Shown one piece after another: positions 56,495 through 63,329 of a DNA stretch of 64,000 nt. A program made the translations under genes and the position numbers. Positions within the stretch are counted from its first letter, which is position 1. The number at the start of each line of letters is the position of its first letter. The notes under the pieces were generated by a model. That model saw only the letters and a list, made by a program, of their open reading frames with translations, did no database searches and had not been told where the DNA came from. The stretch comes from Hydrogenovibrio marinus (lineage in GTDB: Bacteria > Pseudomonadota > Gammaproteobacteria > Thiomicrospirales > Thiomicrospiraceae), in contig NZ_AP020335.1 in the NCBI RefSeq assembly GCF_013340845.1, forward strand, positions 434,001 to 498,000, in the 5' to 3' direction.

Positions 56495-56551
56495 GTGGGA
56501 GTTGAACCCACACCGTTCACCGCTAACCTAAATTCACTCTGTTTGGTTAGC
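56495..56551 (-). other. tRNA T-arm-like and hairpin element
   Basis: On the minus strand GCTAACC (56551-56545) pairs with GGTTAGC (56528-56522). A perfect tRNA-type T arm, GTGGG-TTCAACT-CCCAC (56511-56495), follows. No matching acceptor or anticodon arm of a whole tRNA was found, so it is either a tRNA fragment or a structured RNA. It lies between rep and the 35-residue gene. Confidence 0.4.
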
Positions 56552-56600
56552 TTCTAAGAAAAGTCGCGAGTTGTCAATTTTTTTGGTATAAACAGTACAG

Positions 56601-58190
56601 TTATTGATAGAACTCCAAGTTAAAGGAATCTTTTCTTTGAAAAGCTTCCTTTTTCCATTTTAAGTTTCGAGTTATCACCTCTTCTTTTCCAACCGTGAAA
56701 CCTTTTAATTTTCTAATTGGTTCTTCATCAAAATAGCGTTGAGAAATTTCTCCTGTATCGTAATCAACTTCAAATTTATATAGTGCTCTTGCTGCTTGAT
56801 CTTTACGTTTAACGAAAACGCCTCCCATAACGTTAACGAAATCACGCCAATTAGAATTAACAGCTGAACCGGTTATGTTGTGCAACGTTACGTTAACGTT
56901 ATCATTAATGTTTAACGGTTTGTCTTTAAGTCTTCTTGCCTCTCTCCAAACAGAAACAGAGGGGCCACCTAACTGCTGAAACTGTCGAATGCCCCAACAA
57001 GCCGCCCAAGCATTAACGCGCTCAGCAGCTACAATTGGATTCTCACCATAAAAACCCTCTTCAAGGTCTGAACCATCAATATTCTTAGAAATGTACTTAG
57101 CGATGTATCCTGTAGCAGAACCTTTTGTTGGGTCAATTTTCGTTACTGTCAAGCGATGTTCTTTTGCCCCTTTTTCTTCGGGATCTTCTAAAAGGGCGTA
57201 GTGGTGAAATATTTCGACAAGTGCTTTTGATTCATTAACGTTAACGAAGATAAGTAGGTGCCAATGAGGTGTTCCATCATGATTAGGTTCAGCAACTCTG
57301 AAACCGTAAATGCGAATACCTTCTCTATCAAGTTTTGCTCTGATGCGTTGCCAAATATTATTTAGGTAATTTTGGGCTTCAAGAGGAGTGTGTCCTGCCC
57401 ATTTAGGATTAGGGTCACCGGATTTACTAAAAGCACTATGATATTTTGAAGGACATGTAAGAGTTAGAAACAAGGCTTTATGTCCTTCAACTTTTGCACA
57501 TTCTTCAAACCCCCTTGTTCTAACCATTAATTCAGCTTTTCGGATTTTGGGGTTTGAAATGCTTTTATCTGAAAGTTGTTTTAAAGAAAAGGTTTGTCCA
57601 AGCTCATTAGTTAAAAATGTAGAAGACATAGATCGTTCGTGACGCAAGTTTTGGAACCGTCTCTTCTTCACTACCCAATCACTGGAATAGATTTGCTTAG
57701 TCCGGCTAATTTGGTTTAGAAGCTGATGGATAGTTTCTACATTCCTAACTTGTGATTTTCGAAGTTTTCTCAACCACCAAATCGGATCACATAAACGTTT
57801 AATGTTAGCTTCTTTTCTTTCGTTAACATTAACGGAAACTCCATATTCTTTGGCGTAGTTAGTTAAATATTCAAAAGTTTCGTTAACGTTACGTTGAGGA
57901 TTAGCGTTAACGTAACGAGAGCAGATTTCAGCTCGATTATTAGCAAGCTCCCTTAACGAATCTTCATTGTAGTTTAGTTTTAGGTTTTTCGGCTTAACAC
58001 TTAATTTTCCGGAAATGCGTTCTTCGATTTCCAGTAAAAAAAGATTGGCATCCCTTCGAGTTGGTTTTTTCCGGTATTCACTAAATATAATTTTTTGAAT
58101 TGGTACTGGAAACTTTGATAATTTTTCTTTTACAAAGTTTCGATCATCGGAAATTACCGGTAATAAATCTATAGTGTTTCCGGAAATCAT
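56601..58190 (-). CDS. replication endonuclease, phage P2 gpA type (HUH)
   Basis: This 529-residue protein resembles the rolling-circle initiator A of P2-like phages. The HUH motif is GTPHWHLLIF (His309, His311). The two-tyrosine catalytic segment is ATGYIAKYISKNIDG (Tyr362, Tyr366), with the Y-x3-Y spacing of P2 A protein. LFLTLTCPSKYH near 252 is the upstream conserved strand. The start overlaps the preceding stop (ATGA) and has GGGGAG upstream. The gene contains repeated CGTTAACG palindromes. It would nick and prime replication of the element; no capsid or tail genes are seen. Confidence 0.85.
   Translation of the reverse strand: MISGNTIDLLPVISDDRNFVKEKLSKFPVPIQKIIFSEYRKKPTRRDANLFLLEIEERISGKLSVKPKNLKLNYNEDSLRELANNRAEICSRYVNANPQRNVNETFEYLTNYAKEYGVSVNVNERKEANIKRLCDPIWWLRKLRKSQVRNVETIHQLLNQISRTKQIYSSDWVVKKRRFQNLRHERSMSSTFLTNELGQTFSLKQLSDKSISNPKIRKAELMVRTRGFEECAKVEGHKALFLTLTCPSKYHSAFSKSGDPNPKWAGHTPLEAQNYLNNIWQRIRAKLDREGIRIYGFRVAEPNHDGTPHWHLLIFVNVNESKALVEIFHHYALLEDPEEKGAKEHRLTVTKIDPTKGSATGYIAKYISKNIDGSDLEEGFYGENPIVAAERVNAWAACWGIRQFQQLGGPSVSVWREARRLKDKPLNINDNVNVTLHNITGSAVNSNWRDFVNVMGGVFVKRKDQAARALYKFEVDYDTGEISQRYFDEEPIRKLKGFTVGKEEVITRNLKWKKEAFQRKDSFNLEFYQ
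56831..57912. repeat. CGTTAACG palindromes clustered inside the rep gene
   Basis: The exact 8-bp palindrome CGTTAACG occurs at 56831, 56891, 57239, 57881 and 57905, with a near copy (CGTTAACATTAACGG) at 57821. Five exact copies in 1.1 kb is far above chance for an octamer. Many encode V-N-V-N in the protein. P2 carries its replication origin inside gene A, so these could be origin or binding sites, which is an inference. Confidence 0.6.
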
Positions 58191-58492
58191 TTTGACTGCT
58201 CCCCGGAAACGTTACCGGAAAGTTTTCCGGAAGTTTCCGGTAAATAGTACTTTTCCCAGCGAATGCCATATGAATAGAAAGTTTTGTATTTGAGAATCCC
58301 ATCCCGGAAAAGTCGGGCGGTTAACGGCTCAATTCCGGAAACCGGGCAAGCTTCAGTTCCGGAAAATTTACCGAAAACAGGGCCCGGTTCCGAACATCTT
58401 TCGATAATGTTCCCTTTTTTAAACCAGTCCAGTAATTGTGTTTTTCTTTTTGCAAAGTTATTCATAGCAACCTCCGGAAACGTTACCGGAAA
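58006..58492. repeat. CCGGAAA repeat cluster around the rep start
   Basis: Palindromes of the TTTCCGGAAA type and half-sites CCGGAAA recur about a dozen times between 58006 and 58492. A 19-bp sequence, CCGGAAACGTTACCGGAAA, is repeated exactly at 58203-58221 and 58474-58492. The repeats lie within three overlapping reading frames (AlpA-like end, 92-residue gene, rep start). They even form the ribosome binding site of the 92-residue gene. They look like iterons or operators of the element. Confidence 0.7.
58187..58465 (-). CDS. small unknown protein upstream of rep
   Basis: The 92-residue protein starts at an ATG with GGAGG 5-6 nt upstream, overlapping the stop of the AlpA-like gene (ATGAATAA), and its own stop overlaps the rep start. 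This tight coupling supports a real gene. The protein has a basic N-terminus (MNNFAKRKTQLLDWFKKGNI). It then has an AlpA-like middle (GIEPLTARLFRDGILKYKTF) and repeated SGN/SGK segments caused by the CCGGAAA repeats in the DNA. The family is not recognised; a DNA-binding role is plausible. Confidence 0.6.
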   Translation of the reverse strand: MNNFAKRKTQLLDWFKKGNIIERCSEPGPVFGKFSGTEACPVSGIEPLTARLFRDGILKYKTFYSYGIRWEKYYLPETSGKLSGNVSGEQSK

Positions 58493-58547
58493 TATCTTTA
58501 CGAAAACTCTCTAGCCAATTATCTAAATCATCCTTTAGATGTACTGG

Positions 58548-59399
58548 TCAAGCAATTTCGGACACATCACGTTTATAATTTTCATATTCAATAGGACTCA
58601 TGTCACCATTGCTTGTATGAAGCCTTTCTAAGTTGTAATAACGCATATACGCTTTCACATCGTCAATCATATGCTCATGGTTAGGTTGATGTACTTTGAG
58701 CAGCCAGTCATGCTTTAAACTGCCAAAGAACCTTTCAACCACGGCATTATCCCAACACGCGCCAACATCGCCCATTGAGGCTCGGATTTTGAATTGTTTC
58801 AGCTGCGCTCTAAATGCGTCACTGGTGTATTGTGATCCACGATCACTATGGAAGATCACCCCTTTGGGCGGCTTTCTAAGCCAGTAGGCTTGCTTGAGCG
58901 ACTCAAGCACGAGTTCGGTGGTCATGCGCGGGCTGATTGACCAACCGATAATCCGGCGTGAGTACAAGTCCATCACCACGCTCAGGTATAGCCAACCCTG
59001 TGCGGTTTTTAAATAGGTGATATCACCGGCCCACACTTGATTCATGCCTGTGGGGTTAAAGTCCATGTTCACAAGGTTATCTGCCACAGCGTGGCTTGGG
59101 TCCCGTTTTGTGGTGACTTTGAATGCAACACGCTGTTCAACCTTTAGGTTTAAGATTTCCATTAACTTGATGACTTTGTGGCGCCCAACCTTAAAGCCTT
59201 CTTTACGTAATCGCTTCATCAGTTCTCGTGAACCGAGACTGTTTCGACTGGCTATAAAAAGGGCTTTAGCTCGCCGATACAGTCGCAGTTGTTCTTCGGT
59301 AATAATAGCCTTGGGACGCTTGATCCAATCGTAATAGCCGGAGCGGCTAAAACTCATCACCTTACAGCTTAATTTAACCGAGTAGCCTTCTTGCGCCAA
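58548..59399 (-). CDS. IS3-family transposase OrfB, copy 1
   Basis: The 283-residue stretch has the DDE integrase core: Asp in VWAGDITYL, Asp in IFHSDRGSQYTS and Glu in NAVVERFFGSLKHDW. The open frame extends upstream through RPRNALGFEFIHTLAQEG into the end of orfA. A slippery A-AAA-AAG lies there (59459-59453), so the active enzyme is probably an OrfAB fusion made by -1 frameshifting. It appears intact. Confidence 0.93.
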   Translation of the reverse strand: MAQEGYSVKLSCKVMSFSRSGYYDWIKRPKAIITEEQLRLYRRAKALFIASRNSLGSRELMKRLRKEGFKVGRHKVIKLMEILNLKVEQRVAFKVTTKRDPSHAVADNLVNMDFNPTGMNQVWAGDITYLKTAQGWLYLSVVMDLYSRRIIGWSISPRMTTELVLESLKQAYWLRKPPKGVIFHSDRGSQYTSDAFRAQLKQFKIRASMGDVGACWDNAVVERFFGSLKHDWLLKVHQPNHEHMIDDVKAYMRYYNLERLHTSNGDMSPIEYENYKRDVSEIA

Positions 59400-59419
59400 C
59401 GTATGGATAAACTCAAATC

Positions 59420-59710
59420 CTAGTGCATTTCTCGGGCGAAGAAGGCTGAGGCCTTTTTTAAAATGTCTTTTTCCATTCGAAGCCGCTTGTTTTCAGCTCG
59501 CAGCTTTTTGAGTTCTTCACGCTCATTATCGCTTAAGGCCGCACCATTGGTTTGCGCTTCAAGCTTGTCTTTCCACTTGTAAAGCAAGTTTGGATTAACG
59601 CCTAGCGCTTGCGCCGCTTCAGCAACGCTATAACCTTGTTCAGTGACAAGCGCGACCGCTTCTTGTTTAAATTCTTTGGTGTAAGTTTTATAAACTCGCT
59701 TCTGATTCAT
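59420..59710 (-). CDS. IS3-family transposase OrfA, copy 1
   Basis: The protein has about 96 residues from the ATG at 59710 (MNQKRVYKTYTKEFKQEAVA). A helix-turn-helix (SVAEAAQALGVNPNLLYKWK) is followed by a leucine-zipper-like coiled coil (EELKKLRAENKRLRMEKDIL). It binds the IS ends and joins OrfB through a frameshift. An upstream in-frame start near the IS edge is less likely. Confidence 0.92.
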   Translation of the reverse strand: MNQKRVYKTYTKEFKQEAVALVTEQGYSVAEAAQALGVNPNLLYKWKDKLEAQTNGAALSDNEREELKKLRAENKRLRMEKDILKKASAFFAREMH

Positions 59711-60009
59711 AACCACTCCTAGATTCGACAACATCTATTGTCTCTCATTGAAGTGTCCGTTTCCATTAGACCAGTTCAAGATAACGAATGGATCTGCCAA
59801 TTTTTATAAATGGAGGAGCAGGTGTTCGGTTTATACGGTCCCCCTCCATTCTCGATTGACGGAGAAAGGATCGGCTCATACCGATGTATTGAGATGCTTC
59901 CTGTTCAGATAAAGCTCTTGAAGAAATTTTGTTGTTCATTTTTGTGTACCTCTGTATTGCTCGAAGTACACTTTAGGTTCACTTTTTCTGTTGTGAAGCT
60001 ATGTACTGG

Positions 60010-60861
60010 TCAAGCAATTTCGGACACATCACGTTTATAATTTTCATATTCAATAGGACTCATGTCACCATTGCTTGTATGAAGCCTTTCTAAGTTGTAA
60101 TAACGCATATACGCTTTCACATCGTCAATCATATGCTCATGGTTAGGTTGATGTACTTTGAGCAGCCAGTCATGCTTTAAACTGCCAAAGAACCTTTCAA
60201 CCACGGCATTATCCCAACACGCGCCAACATCGCCCATTGAGGCTCGGATTTTGAATTGTTTCAGCTGCGCTCTAAATGCGTCACTGGTGTATTGTGATCC
60301 ACGATCACTATGGAAGATCACCCCTTTGGGCGGCTTTCTAAGCCAGTAGGCTTGCTTGAGCGACTCAAGCACGAGTTCGGTGGTCATGCGCGGGCTGATT
60401 GACCAACCGATAATCCGGCGTGAGTACAAGTCCATCACCACGCTCAGGTATAGCCAACCCTGTGCGGTTTTTAAATAGGTGATATCACCGGCCCACACTT
60501 GATTCATGCCTGTGGGGTTAAAGTCCATGTTCACAAGGTTATCTGCCACAGCGTGGCTTGGGTCCCGTTTTGTGGTGACTTTGAATGCAACACGCTGTTC
60601 AACCTTTAGGTTTAAGATTTCCATTAACTTGATGACTTTGTGGCGCCCAACCTTAAAGCCTTCTTTACGTAATCGCTTCATCAGTTCTCGTGAACCGAGA
60701 CTGTTTCGACTGGCTATAAAAAGGGCTTTAGCTCGCCGATACAGTCGCAGTTGTTCTTCGGTAATAATAGCCTTGGGACGCTTGATCCAATCGTAATAGC
60801 CGGAGCGGCTAAAACTCATCACCTTACAGCTTAATTTAACCGAGTAGCCTTCTTGCGCCAA
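60010..60861 (-). CDS. IS3-family transposase OrfB, copy 2
   Basis: The deduced protein is identical to that of copy 1, with all three DDE residues. The slippery A6G for -1 frameshifting lies at 60921-60915. Confidence 0.93.
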   Translation of the reverse strand: MAQEGYSVKLSCKVMSFSRSGYYDWIKRPKAIITEEQLRLYRRAKALFIASRNSLGSRELMKRLRKEGFKVGRHKVIKLMEILNLKVEQRVAFKVTTKRDPSHAVADNLVNMDFNPTGMNQVWAGDITYLKTAQGWLYLSVVMDLYSRRIIGWSISPRMTTELVLESLKQAYWLRKPPKGVIFHSDRGSQYTSDAFRAQLKQFKIRASMGDVGACWDNAVVERFFGSLKHDWLLKVHQPNHEHMIDDVKAYMRYYNLERLHTSNGDMSPIEYENYKRDVSEIA

Positions 60862-60881
60862 CGTATGGATAAACTCAAATC

Positions 60882-61172
60882 CTAGTGCATTTCTCGGGCG
60901 AAGAAGGCTGAGGCCTTTTTTAAAATGTCTTTTTCCATTCGAAGCCGCTTGTTTTCAGCTCGCAGCTTTTTGAGTTCTTCACGCTCATTATCGCTTAAGG
61001 CCGCACCATTGGTTTGCGCTTCAAGCTTGTCTTTCCACTTGTAAAGCAAGTTTGGATTAACGCCTAGCGCTTGCGCCGCTTCAGCAACGCTATAACCTTG
61101 TTCAGTGACAAGCGCGACCGCTTCTTGTTTAAATTCTTTGGTGTAAGTTTTATAAACTCGCTTCTGATTCAT
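60882..61172 (-). CDS. IS3-family transposase OrfA, copy 2
   Basis: The deduced protein is identical to OrfA of copy 1 (HTH plus coiled coil). The ATG is at 61172. Confidence 0.92.
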   Translation of the reverse strand: MNQKRVYKTYTKEFKQEAVALVTEQGYSVAEAAQALGVNPNLLYKWKDKLEAQTNGAALSDNEREELKKLRAENKRLRMEKDILKKASAFFAREMH

Positions 61173-61196
61173 AACCACTCCTAGATTCGACAACAT

Positions 61197-62330
61197 CTAT
61201 TGTCTCTCATTGAAGTGTCCGTTTCCATTAGACCAGTTCACTAGCCGTGAATCTAATAGTGAAGTTTTTTTCAATTCTAGTGATTTTCTTTTAGTTAAAC
61301 GAAATAGCATTTGAGGTTTTAATGCTGTGTCAGGCATAAAGATGATTTCTAGCAACATGATAGGAAGATGAATTAAAAGGCAAGTTAGAACTTCAAATGG
61401 CGTAATAATTAAAAGATCGAGAATCCGTCTTGGTATTGAGAAATTTGTTAGGAGTTGGCTTGTTCTAAGAAGGGAAAGGGGTTTGTATGCTTTTTGTTCA
61501 ATTTCATCTTGGGTGAGTACTAGGATAATGTTTAGAAAAAGCCCTAGTATAATTGGTGCAAAAACTATAAAAATGACTGTGAGATAGTTTTTCGCTTCGC
61601 TGAAGTTGGCTAGACTTGAAACGTATGCCGCAATAATTAGTAGTGTCATGAGCCACAGTATAACTAGGCTGTTTTGAAGCCTGGTTTCTTTATTGAAACG
61701 TAATAGTTGGTCTAAGTAATAAATAGCCATTGTTGTGACAAATAAATAGATTAGATGAATTGCAACAACTCTCCAGTCATAAAAGTTTGTGCTATTTGGG
61801 ATGTAAAAGTCTAATGAAAAAAGCAGAGTAAGTGTTGAAACAAAAAAAAGAACAGCTAACTTTTTTGTTGGTTTTTTTTTGAAGTGTAGTTGTGCTCCAA
61901 AATATGCAAATGTTATAAACCAGCTTGAAGCTAAATAGGTTAATAAATATGTTGCAAATATGTTGGATTTAAAAGAAATTATTTTTAAGCTCAGTAGGGC
62001 AATAAAGAGAAAAAAATAGTTGAGTTGTATAGATGCTGCAGTTTTGTTAAAAAGTTGTTTAACACTCTTTGAATTAATATTTGTAGGTTCCAGTACTTTG
62101 TTTCCAACTAAATAGGAAATCGCAGTAGCTGAAACACCTGATAAGGCTACTGGAAGAACTGAAGTCCAAAATGACTTTGTGTTTGACATCCATGTGAACT
62201 CGAAAATCTTCCCAATATAAATCATAACTTCGAATATAAAATAACTAACCCACAGCACAAAAAAAGGTAAGAATATAGACAGGGTTAATGGATAGATATA
62301 GCTTTGGAGATATTTTTTAAGTTGATACAT
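61197..62330 (-). CDS. polytopic membrane protein with IS-altered C-terminus
   Basis: This 377-residue protein has about eight to ten hydrophobic segments (first at 14-40, then about 60-80, 100-120, 125-145, 155-172, 190-210, 220-240, 248-275 and 315-335). I do not recognise its family. The last 14 residues (VNWSNGNGHFNERQ) are read from IS copy 2. Removing the IS and one CTA duplication restores the ending LASQQKK with a stop at 59979, so only six native residues were lost. It overlaps the 298-residue gene by 14 bp. Function may survive. Confidence 0.75.
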   Translation of the reverse strand: MYQLKKYLQSYIYPLTLSIFLPFFVLWVSYFIFEVMIYIGKIFEFTWMSNTKSFWTSVLPVALSGVSATAISYLVGNKVLEPTNINSKSVKQLFNKTAASIQLNYFFLFIALLSLKIISFKSNIFATYLLTYLASSWFITFAYFGAQLHFKKKPTKKLAVLFFVSTLTLLFSLDFYIPNSTNFYDWRVVAIHLIYLFVTTMAIYYLDQLLRFNKETRLQNSLVILWLMTLLIIAAYVSSLANFSEAKNYLTVIFIVFAPIILGLFLNIILVLTQDEIEQKAYKPLSLLRTSQLLTNFSIPRRILDLLIITPFEVLTCLLIHLPIMLLEIIFMPDTALKPQMLFRLTKRKSLELKKTSLLDSRLVNWSNGNGHFNERQ

Positions 62331-63213
62331 TTTTACGCAGCTTTGAAACTCTATTAATAAATGTTCTTCGAGACATTGATCTTTCTTTTGAAATCCCTTT
62401 CCAAGCTATTCTTTCATTGCTGATCTCTTCAATAATTCCATATTGGTCATACTGTCGATCAAATATTTCTTGCTTTGATTCTGCCTTAAGGATATTCCAG
62501 ATGTGGTCGGAGCGACTTATTCCATTGTTCATGATTTCAATGATTAGCTGATCTAATAGGCTCTGTGTTGATTGCTCTACCTGTTTTTGAATTTTTGGTG
62601 TATTCAGGACAGGGATTTCACTCTTTTTGAAGCGAAACTGATTAGGCTTTATTTTGATAGAACTACTTTCTATATTCGTGCTAAATTTTTCTAACGTTTC
62701 AGCCATTAGTTCTTTCCCGTGGCTGATTGCATCTGGTTCAGCATTAAATGCTTTAGCTGCGTTGACTATTTGTTCATAAAGTGGAGCGGTAATATCACTA
62801 ACGGACTTAGGCTCTTTGCAAGAAAGAAAAGAGAAATCTGGTACTTCTGTGTATGGTAAATGGCTTGAATATCGGTCGTTAGGGTATTTGATGCTAGGAG
62901 CTTCACTGGACCAATTATGAATTTTTTGTGGTTCAGAAATTTCCACATAGGTCAAAGACACGGTTTTATTGTCATCCAAAATTTCAATTGCAGCAGTAGA
63001 ATCAAAAGAGACAACCCCCTCGTACTGAAATGAACCTAAAGTTGAATACTTTTCGTATTGCTTAAATTTTGCTACAGCAAATAGCTTGTGTTGTGGAATC
63101 CATGCATATGCATTAATCTTTCCGGATCTTATCATTTCGATAACATCATACTTACTAATTCCTGGTAGATCCCCAGCTTCATCTAAGTGTAAAAATTCTC
63201 GTTCTAGAGTCAT
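62317..63213 (-). CDS. unknown protein, first gene of the island operon
   Basis: This 298-residue soluble protein has an N-terminus (HLDEAGDLPGISKYDVIEMI, then GKINAYAWIPQHKLF) that looks like the HTH-like adapter seen at the start of several mobile-element proteins. The C-terminal part (SRSDHIWNILKAESKQEIFD, then RERSMSRRTFINRVSKLRK-like) is basic and helical. No family is recognised. It is translationally coupled to the membrane protein (14-bp overlap) and is divergent from the Sel1 gene. A role in DNA binding is only a guess. Confidence 0.6.
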   Translation of the reverse strand: MTLEREFLHLDEAGDLPGISKYDVIEMIRSGKINAYAWIPQHKLFAVAKFKQYEKYSTLGSFQYEGVVSFDSTAAIEILDDNKTVSLTYVEISEPQKIHNWSSEAPSIKYPNDRYSSHLPYTEVPDFSFLSCKEPKSVSDITAPLYEQIVNAAKAFNAEPDAISHGKELMAETLEKFSTNIESSSIKIKPNQFRFKKSEIPVLNTPKIQKQVEQSTQSLLDQLIIEIMNNGISRSDHIWNILKAESKQEIFDRQYDQYGIIEEISNERIAWKGISKERSMSRRTFINRVSKLRKNVST

Positions 63214-63329
63214 GTTTATAATCGTTTGTGAAGTTCCATTGTCGTTTAATGGTAAGTTATTCTAGATATAATGCAATTACAAATCAGGGAATAGACTTCA
63301 AAAAATTAGTTAAATCTAAGGGGCAAGTT

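Larger units (their letters stand above)
58540..59778 (-). mobile_element. IS3-family insertion sequence, copy 1 (1239 bp)
   Basis: The ends are imperfect inverted repeats: TGTACTGGTCAAGCAATTTC on the left and, complemented, TGAACTGGTCTAATGGAAAC on the right, both continuing into CGGACAC. A 3-bp target duplication AGA flanks it (58537-58539 and 59779-59781). It encodes OrfA and OrfB on the minus strand and splits the AlpA-like gene. It is identical by eye to copy 2, 1462 bp away in the same orientation. Confidence 0.95.
58461..59939 (-). pseudogene. AlpA/excisionase-like gene split by an IS3 element
   Basis: Minus-strand ATG at 59939 opens a frame (AGG upstream) encoding ALSEQEASQYIGMSRSFLRQ and then TPAPPFIKIGRSIRYL, the winged-helix pattern of AlpA/excisionase (HTH_17) proteins. 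The frame is cut at 59779 by an IS3 element and now stops at 59766 inside it. Removing the IS and one AGA duplication rejoins it in frame to KDDLDNWLESFRKDISGNV and a stop at 58461, a 79-residue protein. Such proteins regulate or direct excision of integrated elements, so the island may have lost this control. Confidence 0.85.
60002..61240 (-). mobile_element. IS3-family insertion sequence, copy 2 (1239 bp)
   Basis: It has the same termini and length as copy 1. A 3-bp target duplication CTA flanks it (59999-60001 and 61241-61243), different from copy 1, so it is an independent insertion rather than a tandem duplication. It cuts the end of the membrane-protein gene. The 223 bp between the copies hold the native end of that gene and the front of the AlpA-like gene. 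Confidence 0.95.

Noticed and set aside
56272-56520. 82-codon form of the small hydrophobic gene
   Set aside because: The upstream start falls in the T-arm-like sequence and lacks a ribosome binding site, whereas the internal ATG at 56379 has an excellent one.
56495-56600. A complete tRNA gene on the minus strand
   Set aside because: Only the T arm fits; no acceptor complement (AACTATG), D arm or CCA was found.
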